Position numbers and translations under genes: made by a program. The notes under the pieces were generated by a model. The model was not told where the DNA came from. It searched no databases and was given only the letters and a program-made list of their open reading frames with translations. Of a stretch of 62,875 nucleotides of DNA, positions 24,842 through 33,796 are shown piece after piece; within the stretch, counting starts at the first letter, position 1, and each line of letters starts with the position of its first letter. Where the stretch lies: the NCBI RefSeq assembly GCF_009834875.1, contig NZ_WVHT01000015.1, forward strand, positions 1 to 62,875, given 5' to 3'. Source of the DNA: Hufsiella arboris. Its GTDB lineage: Bacteria; Bacteroidota; Bacteroidia; Sphingobacteriales; Sphingobacteriaceae.

Positions 24842-25996
24842 TTAAACTTTAGCAGATGGCGGAATTAATACGGCTTTAATACAATTGTCCAATTTGGATG
24901 AGAACAGGCGGTACGCGTCTGAAACCTCTTCAAGCGGAACACGGTGAGTGATCAGCTCGCGTGGCTTCAATCGGCCGGACTGTACATGGTCGATCAGTTT
25001 TGGCAGCAACCTTTTTACTGAAGCCTGGTTAGCGCGAATAGTAATTCCCTTATTTACCACGTTACCGATGGCTAAGAGGTTAAACGGCGGGCCGTATACC
25101 CCCACAATTGAAACAATGCCGCCTTTTTTTACCGAGTTAATGGCCCATTGTAATGCAGTTGCCGCTCCTGCCTGCAATAGCAATACCCGGCCGCTAAAGG
25201 TTTGTAAGGTATTGCCTTCAGCTTCACAGCCAACGCAGTCGATACAAACATCTGCACCATACCAATCAGTTGTTTTCTTCAGGAACAGTACCGGGTCTTC
25301 CAGTGACTTGAAGTTGTATGCCTCGCATTTTGCGTAGTTTTTTGCAAATTCTAAGCGATAATCGACATGGTCTATAATGATTACCCGCGATGGACCGAAA
25401 AACCAGGCACAGCGTGCTGCCATAATACCAATGGGGCCGGCTCCGAACACCACTACGGTGTCGCCTTCCTTGATGCCGCCCATCTCGGCGGCCTGGTAGC
25501 CTGTCGGCACAACGTCAGTTAATAACACGGCATCGTCCGGGTCCATATCCGGCGGAATAACGGTTGGGCCGACGTCAGCAAACGGTACCCGCACATATTC
25601 GGCCTGCCCGCCATCAAAACCACCGGCGGTATGCGAGTAGCCGAAGATAGCACCTACGGCAGTGGCCATCGGGTTGGATTCATGGCAGTTGCCATACAGC
25701 CCTTGCTTACAAAAATTGCATTTTCCGCAGGCAACGTTAAAAGGTATAAGCACGTGATCGCCCACTTTCAGGTTTTGCACCATTGGACCGACTTCTTCAA
25801 CAATGCCTGTAAACTCATGGCCGAAAGTTGAACCAATACGTGTATCAGGTACCATGCCGTGGTACAGGTGCAGGTCTGACCCGCAGATACAGCTGCGCGT
25901 TACCCGTACGATCGCATCTTCAGGATGCAGCATCTCTGGCATTGGTTTTTCTACGGTGCGGATCCGGTAAGGCCCGCGATAATTCATAGCTAACAT
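24842..25996 (-). CDS. Zinc-dependent alcohol dehydrogenase (MDR family)
   Basis: 384 residues. It is a medium-chain NAD(P)-dependent dehydrogenase of the group often annotated as glutathione-independent formaldehyde or threonine-type dehydrogenase. Catalytic zinc ligands are seen in SCICGSDLHLYHG and GHEFTGIVEEVG; the structural zinc site is CGKCNFCKQGLYGNC. The Rossmann motif is VVFGAGPIGIMAARCA. The sequence IRTVEKPMPEM and the late HRVPLEEVSDAYRLF are usual for the family. The start could be MLAMNYRG or MNYRG four codons... two residues later; the latter is closer to the family norm. It heads an operon with the 160-residue membrane protein. Substrate unknown; stress-related aldehyde or alcohol conversion is plausible from its neighbours. 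Confidence 0.9.
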   Translation of the reverse strand: MLAMNYRGPYRIRTVEKPMPEMLHPEDAIVRVTRSCICGSDLHLYHGMVPDTRIGSTFGHEFTGIVEEVGPMVQNLKVGDHVLIPFNVACGKCNFCKQGLYGNCHESNPMATAVGAIFGYSHTAGGFDGGQAEYVRVPFADVGPTVIPPDMDPDDAVLLTDVVPTGYQAAEMGGIKEGDTVVVFGAGPIGIMAARCAWFFGPSRVIIIDHVDYRLEFAKNYAKCEAYNFKSLEDPVLFLKKTTDWYGADVCIDCVGCEAEGNTLQTFSGRVLLLQAGAATALQWAINSVKKGGIVSIVGVYGPPFNLLAIGNVVNKGITIRANQASVKRLLPKLIDHVQSGRLKPRELITHRVPLEEVSDAYRLFSSKLDNCIKAVLIPPSAKV

Positions 25997-26348
25997 AGGT
26001 GAGATGTTTTAAACTTAACTGCGAACCAGCCGAAGGAGTTTCAGCAGATACAAAAACAGGTAGAATACACGTTAAGATGCGTGAAATACCGGCAGGTTAA
26101 GTTTGTATCAAAAAACGCCGGAAGCGGATAGCTGAGCATACTTTTGTGAATCCGACAGGATAGCCTGACGGGACCCTGCCGAAATCTTTTACGAAACCAA
26201 CACTCCCTCCGGCGATAGAACAACGGAAGTTTCACCGGTACCAGGCCTATTGTCGTTCATAACAGTCGACAGCGCTGATTGTGTCGACGTTGTATGTTGA
26301 GAGGATGCTAATTAGTGCCTTCCGGCGACACTCCGCCAATCACCGTAA
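25997..26348. other. Intergenic region, nothing recognised
   Basis: No gene seen in 352 bases between the dehydrogenase start and the DoxX stop. It should hold the dehydrogenase promoter on the minus strand. The short frames across it have no protein-like character. Confidence 0.5.
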
Positions 26349-26732
26349 CTAGTCGGTACTCTTAACTGCCCAATACACAAGAGCCGGTTGAAAAAGCAAT
26401 CGCAGAAATCTTTTTTTATCAGAATCAAGACCAAAGGCATTCCTTTTATTGATAAACTGCGAGACGTTTCCTGGAAAAACAGCGACAAAAAAAGCAGCAG
26501 CAATTTTACCGATTTGCTTTTTATGTTTTTTATTAGCAAAAACAAGGGCACTTCCAAGTCCGATTTCAGCGATTCCCGAATAAATGACAGTATCATCTTT
26601 TTTTAAAGGAACCCAGTCCGGGACCTGGGCTTGAAATTCTTTGCGTTTAGATGTAAGATGGCTTATGCCTGCAAATATTAAGCCTGCACCTAACAAGATC
26701 CGGGCTGCGTTTTTTATATTTTCTTCTTTCAT
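26349..26732 (-). CDS. DoxX-like membrane protein
   Basis: 127 residues with four predicted helices (AARILLGAGLIFAGISHLT, VIYSGIAEIGLGSALVFA, IGKIAAAFFVAVFPGNVSQF, LRLLFQPALVYWAVKS). The first helix with GAGLIFAGISHL, the PDWVP segment and NVSQFINKRNAFGLDSD are typical of short DoxX/YkgB-like quinol-associated membrane proteins. It may take part in redox or stress physiology; a specific activity cannot be given. Monocistronic, opposite to the manganese catalase gene 178 bases away. Confidence 0.75.
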   Translation of the reverse strand: MKEENIKNAARILLGAGLIFAGISHLTSKRKEFQAQVPDWVPLKKDDTVIYSGIAEIGLGSALVFANKKHKKQIGKIAAAFFVAVFPGNVSQFINKRNAFGLDSDKKRFLRLLFQPALVYWAVKSTD

Positions 26733-26910
26733 AACTTAAAACCTATGACCGACGATAGTACAAATACTATTCCGTAGGTCTGGGAGTTGTTGTCAACACA
26801 GGTAATGCCACATTCGTATCTAACTTATTGTTAAATAATTAAAACTTAAAGTTATGCTCAAGGTTGTATAAATACCCTTCCCTACAATTTACCTATTAAA
26901 TCAGAAAAAC

Positions 26911-27855
26911 ATGTTCCACCACGTAAAAGACTTACAGTTTAACGCCCGTGTGTCTCGTCCCGATCCAGCATTTGCCAATTTATTATTAGAGCAATTTGGC
27001 GGAGAAAACGGAGAGCTGGCAGCTGCCATGCAGTATTTCACACAGGCTTTTGGCGCTAAAATGCCACATCCCGAAAAATACGATATGCTTATGGATATCG
27101 CAACAGAAGAATTCAGTCACCTTGAAATTGTCGGGGCAACTATTCAAATGCTCTTAAAAGGAGTAAACGGAGAATTAAAAGACGCCGCCGACCAGTCGGA
27201 AATTATGCAGGTTATGAACGGGAAGGCCGCTAAGGAAAACATCATTCATGATGCGCTGGCGTCCAACCCGCATTTTGTAACCCTGAGTGCAGGCGGCCCG
27301 AGGCTGAGTAACAGCCAGGGTATTCCATGGTGCGCTTCGTACATTCACTCGAATGGCGACCTTACGGTCGACTTAAGAAGCAACCTGGCGTCCGAATCGC
27401 GGGCGAAAATTGTGTATGAGCATTTAATGAAATTTACAGATGATCCTTATGTCAAAGAATCACTGTCATTCCTCATGACGCGTGAGGTTGCTCATTATAA
27501 AATGTTTGAAGCCGCATTGGATTCTATTCAACCAAACTTCCCGCCGGCCGTACTTCAGGCCGATCCAAGGTTTACGCAGCAATATTTTAACATGTCAAAC
27601 GGCGAAAACATTCGCGGGCCATGGAATGAAGGCGAAATGCCGGGCATGGGAAAGAACTGGGAATACATTTCGGACCCAGTTGCACACGTTCAGGAAACAG
27701 AAGGCTTAACTGTCCGGGATAACGATATGGAAAGAAAGCTTGAAGAAACCGAAGAGTTAAACGGAAAGATGAGCGTTTTGAAAAGTGAAGAAGTTAAAAA
27801 CTCCGAACCTGAAGGCATTGCTCAGTGGAGTAAATACCAATCAAAAGTTCTGTAA
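26911..27855 (+). CDS. Manganese catalase
   Basis: 314 residues. It decomposes hydrogen peroxide with a di-manganese centre held in a four-helix bundle. Ligand positions are visible: Glu in GGENGELAAAMQYFTQAFG, Glu and His in MDIATEEFSHLEIVG, and Glu and His in TREVAHYKMFEAAL. The central PRLSNSQGIPWCASYIHSNG loop is typical, and so is the C-terminal segment with GPWNEGEMPG. The length fits the family. It is cytosolic, with no signal peptide. A hairpin terminator follows directly, so the gene appears to stand alone, facing a DUF892 protein gene further downstream, another stress-type ferritin-like fold. Confidence 0.95.
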   Translation: MFHHVKDLQFNARVSRPDPAFANLLLEQFGGENGELAAAMQYFTQAFGAKMPHPEKYDMLMDIATEEFSHLEIVGATIQMLLKGVNGELKDAADQSEIMQVMNGKAAKENIIHDALASNPHFVTLSAGGPRLSNSQGIPWCASYIHSNGDLTVDLRSNLASESRAKIVYEHLMKFTDDPYVKESLSFLMTREVAHYKMFEAALDSIQPNFPPAVLQADPRFTQQYFNMSNGENIRGPWNEGEMPGMGKNWEYISDPVAHVQETEGLTVRDNDMERKLEETEELNGKMSVLKSEEVKNSEPEGIAQWSKYQSKVL

Positions 27856-27860
27856 CATCG

Positions 27861-27890
27861 ACCGGGTTGACAAATGTTAGCCCGGTTTTA
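27861..27890 (+). terminator. Terminator after manganese catalase
   Basis: ACCGGG (27861-27866) pairs with CCCGGT (27881-27886), followed by TTTTATTT, six bases after the stop codon. Confidence 0.65.
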
Positions 27891-28143
27891 TTTCCTTATC
27901 CCTGCAGCAACCTCCGGGTACCTTATCCGGAAAAAATGCCACGGTTATAATGCATCAGATTTTGCGCCGCAATTTAATTCGGTTAAGTAAGTGTGAATCA
28001 TCCGGCAATCAGGCCGGTTGGTTTTTCTAAATGTCCTGTTTAACAGGCGTTTTTAATTAAGAACCGCAAATAGCTTCATTAGAAGTCTTTTTTATTTCTG
28101 GCATCATATTTTCTATTACTCATACAAATAAATTTAATCTACT

Positions 28144-28698
28144 ATGGCGACGCCTAAAAAAACAACACCTGCAACTAAACCGAGCGGTTTAACAGGAAAG
28201 ATGGACAATTCGGAATTTCATAAATTCTTTGTTGACGAATTAAAAGATATTTACTGGGCTGAAAAACACCTGGTGAAAGCACTTCCTAAAATGAAGAAAG
28301 CTGCAACCAGCGCCGAACTCGCTGCCGCATTTGACAAGCACACGCAGGAAACTCAAACACACATCGATACGCTTGAACAAGTGTTCGCTCTGTTGGAAGA
28401 AAAACCAGCTGCAAAAAAATGTGACGCAATGGCCGGCTTACTGGAAGAAGCAGAGGGAATCATCGAGGATACCGATTCTGATACAATGATTCGTGATGCA
28501 GGATTGATCCTGGCGGCTCAGAAAGTTGAGCATTATGAAATTGCAACCTACGGCACACTGCGCACCTTTGCTCAGAACATGGGTCATACAGACGTACAGG
28601 AGTTGCTTCAGCAAACATTGGATAACGAGAAAGAAACCGATGTGGCTTTAACACAGGTTGCTGAAAGCTTCGTTAACCAGGAAGCTGCAGCAGAATAA
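28144..28698 (+). CDS. DUF892 ferritin-like protein (YciE/YciF family)
   Basis: 184 residues with a lysine- and threonine-rich N-terminal tail and a four-helix ferritin-like bundle. Metal-ligand style helices are seen in FFVDELKDIYWAEKHLVKAL, FDKHTQETQTHIDTLEQVF, LILAAQKVEHYEIATYGTLR and LLQQTLDNEKETDVALTQVA. Family members are induced by osmotic and oxidative stress in several bacteria; the reaction, if any, is unknown. Start ATG 28144 is preceded by an A/T-rich leader. A strong terminator follows at 28721. Its position beside the manganese catalase suggests a shared stress response. Confidence 0.9.
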   Translation: MATPKKTTPATKPSGLTGKMDNSEFHKFFVDELKDIYWAEKHLVKALPKMKKAATSAELAAAFDKHTQETQTHIDTLEQVFALLEEKPAAKKCDAMAGLLEEAEGIIEDTDSDTMIRDAGLILAAQKVEHYEIATYGTLRTFAQNMGHTDVQELLQQTLDNEKETDVALTQVAESFVNQEAAAE

Positions 28699-28720
28699 GG
28701 TTTAACCGACTATTTTGTTT

Positions 28721-28750
28721 AAAAGCCGCTGTCAAACAGCGGCTTTTATT
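28721..28750 (+). terminator. Terminator after the DUF892 gene
   Basis: AAAAGCCGCTGT (28721-28732) and ACAGCGGCTTTT (28736-28747) form a perfect 12-base stem with a 3-base loop, followed by ATTATT. Confidence 0.9.
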
Positions 28751-28858
28751 ATTACAGGTAGTTTTGCTTTAGACTTTTATCAATTACTAATTGGTCCAGG
28801 CTTAAACACAGTTATAAGAGTATGGCGCCACCCACACTCTTTGATTTATTGATACGGA

Positions 28859-29353
28859 TTAATTATCGGTAGGAGAGGCAACCTGGGCCATAATAGCGGC
28901 TTTTTGCTTATCCAGGTTTGATAACCGCTCTTTTTTCTTTTCGATTTTTTTATTCAGATCAGTGATGTCTTTGCTATTCTCTTTTTGATCATCTGCTGCA
29001 TCTTCAGCTTCATTAGCTTTATTATTTGCTTTCTTTGCTTGTCTCATCGCTTTTTTCGAATCACTTACGTTGCCATTCGTTGCTGTCGACGCCGTTTCCT
29101 TGCTTTCCTGTGCGGCAGACATGGCATCCCTGGCGCTGGAAGATTCCTTGGACTGATACCCGGATGTTTTGTTTTGAGCGGTGACTAATTTGGCGTTTAA
29201 GTCCTTTATGTCTGAAGTTAATTCGCTGTATTCTTTATTCAGTTTAACCGTATCAGCGGGAGTATCATAGTTTTGACCGGAGGCACAGCCGGCAAACGCA
29301 AGAGTTGTCACAGTAAAGGCGCATAGCGCAGCTTTAATTTTGTTTTTTAACAT
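28859..29353 (-). CDS. Coiled-coil lipoprotein
   Basis: 164 residues. The signal peptide ends in lipobox AFAGC, so the protein is membrane-anchored through a lipid. The mature part is almost all charged helix: EYSELTSDIKDLNAKLVTAQ, then a Ser/Ala/Lys-rich middle, then KDITDLNKKIEKKKERLSNL. The heptad-like spacing predicts two coiled coils. Such proteins may space or link the outer membrane and peptidoglycan, but no family was recognised. It has its own promoter region shared, divergently, with the acidic protein gene 404 bases away. Confidence 0.75.
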   Translation of the reverse strand: MLKNKIKAALCAFTVTTLAFAGCASGQNYDTPADTVKLNKEYSELTSDIKDLNAKLVTAQNKTSGYQSKESSSARDAMSAAQESKETASTATNGNVSDSKKAMRQAKKANNKANEAEDAADDQKENSKDITDLNKKIEKKKERLSNLDKQKAAIMAQVASPTDN

Positions 29354-29756
29354 GATTTGATTATTAATAGATAGATACAGTATATAATCAATAATCAGTC
29401 CATCGCCTGAATCGCCGGAAAGCGTAACTTTTTGATTTTTAGCAAAATAAGTGTAGGTTATACCCGAAATAGTGTAGTTATTTCATTCATTTTAATTGGC
29501 CAGTTGTCGAGGTATATCTGATTATCACTTTATTGAAAAACCTTCACATACCTGAGTTGCTTTTACCGATCTCTTTTGTATTTACTACTTATCCCCGTAA
29601 CAAGTTTTATACAGGACACAAGCCGGTGAAAGGAGGGTTGACTGATCTTCCATGAAAATCAAATGATGTTAACGATCGTGGAAAAAAGAAAATGCTTTCC
29701 CGGGGTCGCTTTATAAACATAATAGGGTTAGTTCTGTTGCCAGATAAAAGCTATTT
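29354..29756. other. Divergent intergenic region
   Basis: No gene seen in 403 bases. It should carry promoters for the coiled-coil lipoprotein (minus) and the acidic protein (plus); no reliable match to the Bacteroidota -33/-7 pattern was found. Confidence 0.4.
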
Positions 29757-30050
29757 ATGATTTTAAACGAGAACGACTTACTTGCTCAAGGAGCCGAAAG
29801 TCAGGAGAATTCCAATTCCTATCAAACCACAAACACGGCATTCGGACATGAGGATGATTATTCGGTTGATCCTGATCCGGAAGAAGATGACCTGAACGAA
29901 GACGACGACCTGGAAGAGAGCGATGACTTAGATGATGATGATACTGATGATGCCGAAATAGTGAACTCGGACGATGATGATCTTACCGATGACGACGAAG
30001 ATTTGGTGACAGAGGACGAAACAGAGGATGGCGAAGGCCCGCTTGAATAA
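29757..30050 (+). CDS. Small, highly acidic hypothetical protein
   Basis: 97 residues of extreme composition: from residue 34 on, about two of every three residues are Asp or Glu (runs such as PDPEEDDLNEDDDLEESDDL). No signal peptide, no hydrophobic core, so it is probably disordered and cytosolic. It ends with a good terminator (30102), which supports it being a real transcript. Related short acidic proteins are frequent in Sphingobacteriaceae; their role is not known. Cation buffering, a DNA mimic or a chaperone-like role are possibilities only. Confidence 0.7.
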   Translation: MILNENDLLAQGAESQENSNSYQTTNTAFGHEDDYSVDPDPEEDDLNEDDDLEESDDLDDDDTDDAEIVNSDDDDLTDDDEDLVTEDETEDGEGPLE

Positions 30051-30101
30051 TATTATTACCAGGAACAACCAGTAAACAAATAAAGCTTTCTGAAACTGGT
30101 G

Positions 30102-30133
30102 AAAGGAGCTGTCGTTAGACAGCTCCTTTTTGT
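30102..30133 (+). terminator. Terminator after the acidic protein gene
   Basis: AAAGGAGCTGTC (30102-30113) pairs perfectly with GACAGCTCCTTT (30118-30129) around GTTA, followed by a T run. Confidence 0.9.
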
Positions 30134-30220
30134 ATTCTACCCTGTTGGAAACTTAGAATTGCAATGATTACCTGTAAATGCAGTTAAGAGCACTGTGGAA
30201 ACCCTGCATAATAAGCCTAC

Positions 30221-31414
30221 TTATAAACTTACCAGAACCGGTAATTGCGCTTCAAACAGTGTGGTAAATTCCTGCGCACTTAGAATATGACCTTGTTTCT
30301 GGGCGTTATTGGCTACGTTATAGCCCCACTCAGCCGCAGCCATCCGCTGGGCAGGCGTTCCGTGGTGGCCGGTACTGTTGAATGAACAATCGCCGATATT
30401 AAAAAACACTTGTAAAAATAGCTTAACTCTTTTCCATTGCATGGATGCGCCTCGGGCATGAGATAAGTAATATGCCGAGTAGGCATCAGCCATTAATTCT
30501 GTTCGGCGGGTCGCTTCAGGGCTGTTTACATCAGTAAATAAATTCAGCTGATATTGAATATGATGTCCGAATTCATGTGCCAGTATAGCCTGGGGAGCAA
30601 CATCGCCATAGCCGATAGCATCGAACGCTTCCAGGATACCATCGCCCATAATAATTTTGTCCGGAATAACGCCGTAAGGTGGGAAGTTAAATCCCTTCAC
30701 AGCAAAAGCGTTAAAGGTAAAAATCGGATGATCGCCGTTCCTGTACTGCGAAAATGCGTCAAGTAATGCCAAAACCAGGTCCGCGTAATATTCAGCGTCT
30801 TCCGTGCCTAAGCCATAGGCTGCTGTATAGGTTCTGATCAGTTTATTTCTGTCGGTAAGCATGTTTCCGTGCATCGCCGTCAACACGATTCCGTTGGTTT
30901 GGATGTTCCAGAAACGTTTTAAATCTTTAAACGTTTTGTTTATTCGTTGGGTGTATTCACCCTTTAATCCGAAATATTGATTTGCTGAACTGTTTTCAAA
31001 CAACAGCGCATCATAGTTAGGTAAGTCCAGCATCGCGGTATTAATTGCATAGCTGATAACGGTTCCATTCCAATCAGCAAGCTGTTGGTCCAGCCACAGG
31101 TTTATCGGCGTGTTGGCGTCACACTGCGTTGGTTCAACAGCTAAGGCCTTGCGAATAATATCACGGTATATGGGTTCATTAAGCGCTGGAATACGCGCAT
31201 TCGGCTTTAGTTCGAGCCTGCTGTCAGAGACCAGCTTGTTAAGCTTTTGCTGTAAATCCGGAGAAACCTGCTGTGGCTTTGGTGCCGTAGTTTTTTTTGA
31301 CATCAGCAGGTCGTTTGACAAATCGCTGCTTTCAAAGTTTACATCTTTCTTACAGCCGGTTGAAAATAGAAGAAACGCGGCGATAGTTACTGCCAAAAGT
31401 TTTGAGTTTTTCAT
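30221..31414 (-). CDS. Lipoprotein zinc metalloprotease
   Basis: 397 residues, with a lipoprotein signal (lipobox-like FSTGC, Cys21). The HExxH motif lies in ILAHEFGHHIQYQLN near residue 275, and a downstream acidic ligand is probably in RRTELMADAYSAYYLSHARG. The arrangement resembles neutral zinc metallopeptidases of the YpfJ type, though the N-terminal 200 residues (NLWLDQQLADWNGTVISYAI) do not match anything I can name. A late GTPAQRMAAAEWGY segment is also typical of that group. The enzyme would act in the periplasm or at the surface. Monocistronic, convergent with the acidic protein gene. Confidence 0.8.
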   Translation of the reverse strand: MKNSKLLAVTIAAFLLFSTGCKKDVNFESSDLSNDLLMSKKTTAPKPQQVSPDLQQKLNKLVSDSRLELKPNARIPALNEPIYRDIIRKALAVEPTQCDANTPINLWLDQQLADWNGTVISYAINTAMLDLPNYDALLFENSSANQYFGLKGEYTQRINKTFKDLKRFWNIQTNGIVLTAMHGNMLTDRNKLIRTYTAAYGLGTEDAEYYADLVLALLDAFSQYRNGDHPIFTFNAFAVKGFNFPPYGVIPDKIIMGDGILEAFDAIGYGDVAPQAILAHEFGHHIQYQLNLFTDVNSPEATRRTELMADAYSAYYLSHARGASMQWKRVKLFLQVFFNIGDCSFNSTGHHGTPAQRMAAAEWGYNVANNAQKQGHILSAQEFTTLFEAQLPVLVSL

Positions 31415-32683
31415 AATTAAAGGATTGGTAAAAAGTAGTTTAAGTTAGCAATAATTTATGTTCAGCAAGAAATGCTTTCAGATTAAATTGCTAACAATAA
31501 GGACTTAAATCTCATTGCCTGGGATCGAGCAAAAAGTTAAGCGCCGGAAATACAGCCTCATTTATTTCCCCTGTGTAACCCGTTCCGCCGATCAGAATAA
31601 TTTTACTAAAAAAATTAATAATTGAAAAATTCGACTGCCGGGTTTTGTCGTCTTCGGCGTCGGCCTTAATCTGGCAAAGCGATAATAGTCTAAGCCCGAA
31701 TTTCAGTTACATGTTCTTCCGGGCGGGCAAACAAATTACAGGAGGAAAGATCCTGGTAAGCGAATTCTGTAAATACGCGAAATGACAGTCTGCAGCTCAT
31801 ATCGGCCGAAGCAAACGCATCACGCACAAAAAAATGGCGTCTTTACCAGGTAGTCGGTCATTTTTGTGAAATCCTGTTGAAGTTTTCCTTTGGAACAACA
31901 GATTGTTTTCCTGGTGATATTGTCTTTAACAATCGGCGAACCGGTTTTATTCACAAAAATCCCTCCTATATTATCAAGAATGGCCGGTTTGGATCGCTAG
32001 AAAAGATCGGATTCACATTCTCCTGCATTCGTGTTGCACATTTGAATTTGCAACATAATTGTCGCCCGTTTTTATCTGATAACTTAAATTTTGTGCTTCA
32101 ATTTGGGAATAAAAAGAAGCAAATGACTACATAAACCTGTTCACAAATAACTTGATCCCTTGGGTGGTTTCCGCTCATGGAAAGCTCTCGATCCCGTTAC
32201 GAGTGAAAAAATAAGAAAAGGAAATTATTTACGACGCCGCAAGAACAAAAGTGCGTGCATGGGAAAAAGAAAATATTCCTAAGCAGACACAATGATTTAT
32301 GCCGATTTATAACGGTATTGGGTGTGAGGTTTTGGCCCTGCAAATGATAATTTGCAGGGTTTTTGCTTTAATTAACCCGCAGGTTGATCGCGAAACGTGA
32401 TTAAATAAGGCAACCTTTGGAAAATGCAGGATGAGATAGTTTTTAGCTCTTTACGACCGGCATTCTTTTGCCCTCGCTATTCATTCAATATTACTTTCTT
32501 ATTGCACCCCAGCGTTAAAAAGTGTAAACATTTAATTCGTAAAATCCTTATTTCTAATGACGTTATCCAAGCGCTATAAAACATGGGGCTAGCTTAACAA
32601 GGGGGTTATTATCAAACCTTGATATTATAAGCCAACTGCATCTACACCTTTCTCATAACCAAGCACTATCTGATTTTACGTTT
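31415..32683. other. Long region without a clear gene
   Basis: 1269 bases with no convincing protein gene. An 85-codon frame (31877-32134) and a 43-codon stretch ending at 32270 are open but not protein-like enough to call. A strong plus-strand hairpin with T run at 32336 points to a transcript, possibly a small RNA or a short unrecognised gene, ending there. The last 300 bases lead into the CheB gene. Confidence 0.5.
32336..32364 (+). terminator. Orphan terminator in a gene-free region
   Basis: CCCTGCAAAT (32336-32345) pairs perfectly with ATTTGCAGGG (32350-32359), loop GATA, followed by TTTTTG. There is no T run on the other side, so it serves the plus strand, where no gene was recognised upstream for 900 bases. 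Confidence 0.8.
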
Positions 32684-33715
32684 ATGGAAAAGAGAAATAT
32701 TATTGTGATAGGTGCCTCCACTGGTGGTTTTGAAGCGATTAAGAAAATAGTCCGGGACCTGCCTGCCGATATGGATGCGTCTGTTTTTATCGTTTGGCAC
32801 ATGAGTCCGGATATTGAGGGTTTGTTGCCCAACGTGTTGAACAAGCTGGGAACAATTGAGGCAGCGCATGCTTATGACAAAGAGCCTATTAAGCCGAATC
32901 ATATTTATATTGCTCCGCCCGACCGCCATTTATTAATTGAAGAAGGACAGGTGAGTGTGACACGCGGACCTAAAGAAAACCGCTTTCGACCTGCTATTGA
33001 TCCCTTGTTTCGTTCTGCAGCATATACTTACGGCAACCGGGTAATAGGAATAATCTTATCAGGGGCCCTCGATGATGGAACTGCAGGACTGTGGCGCATC
33101 AAGTTCAGCGGCGGCATTGCCATCGTGCAGGAACCGGCTGATGCAGATGTGCCTTCAATGCCTGAGAATGCCTTGCGTGAGGTAAACGTTGATTATTGCG
33201 TTCCTGTCGCCGGCATAGCAGGCTTGTTAGTTAAATTGTCATCAGAAGAGGTGTTAAGAAATACAGAGGTTATGAGAGATGAAAGAACACGAATAGAGAT
33301 TGACATTGCGGCCGAAGAAAATGCCTTACTAAAAGGCGCTTTGAAACTAGGTGTATTGTCACCGTATACCTGCCCCGAATGTCACGGAGTGTTATCGGTA
33401 ATAATGGATGGAAATCTTAGCCGTTTCCGCTGCCACACTGGTCATGCTTATTCTGCAGATACGCTGATGGTAGCACTTAGCGAAAAAATTGAAGATAGTT
33501 TATACAGCGCTATACGGGGGATGGATGAAAATATCTTACTGCTGAATCACATTGGCGATAATTATGCTGAGGCCAATCAACCGAAACTGGCTGCCGTTTA
33601 TTTTAAAAATGCAAAAGAAGCTCTCGAACGTTCGAACCTGGTACGTAAAGCAGTACGAAGTCATGAACAGTTAAGCAAGGATAAATTATTAAAAGATGCT
33701 GAAAAGGAGTCGTAA
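32684..33715 (+). CDS. CheB-type methylesterase domain protein
   Basis: 343 residues without a receiver domain. Residues 1-185 are a CheB methylesterase domain: catalytic Ser in VIGASTGGFEAI, His in VWHMSPDIEG, Asp in LSGALDDGTAGLW. Residues about 225-265 carry two Cys/His pairs (CPECHGV, RCHTGHAYS) that may bind zinc, and the rest is helical (AIRGMDENILLLNHIGDNYA). Without flagella or a nearby methyl-accepting receptor, it likely acts in a non-chemotaxis pathway with the hybrid kinase encoded 81 bases downstream. The pair on the same strand is common in Bacteroidota. Substrate unknown. Confidence 0.88.
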   Translation: MEKRNIIVIGASTGGFEAIKKIVRDLPADMDASVFIVWHMSPDIEGLLPNVLNKLGTIEAAHAYDKEPIKPNHIYIAPPDRHLLIEEGQVSVTRGPKENRFRPAIDPLFRSAAYTYGNRVIGIILSGALDDGTAGLWRIKFSGGIAIVQEPADADVPSMPENALREVNVDYCVPVAGIAGLLVKLSSEEVLRNTEVMRDERTRIEIDIAAEENALLKGALKLGVLSPYTCPECHGVLSVIMDGNLSRFRCHTGHAYSADTLMVALSEKIEDSLYSAIRGMDENILLLNHIGDNYAEANQPKLAAVYFKNAKEALERSNLVRKAVRSHEQLSKDKLLKDAEKES

Positions 33716-33796
33716 CAGTTTGTGTTCTTTAAACATTATTATAATGCATATCACATCATTTTTTAATAACCCGAATTATCTTTGTTACTTAATACC

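Noticed and set aside
31877-32134. 85-codon plus-strand frame as a possible gene upstream of the orphan terminator
   Set aside because: The composition is not convincing and the stop is 200 bases before the terminator; left as part of the unexplained region.
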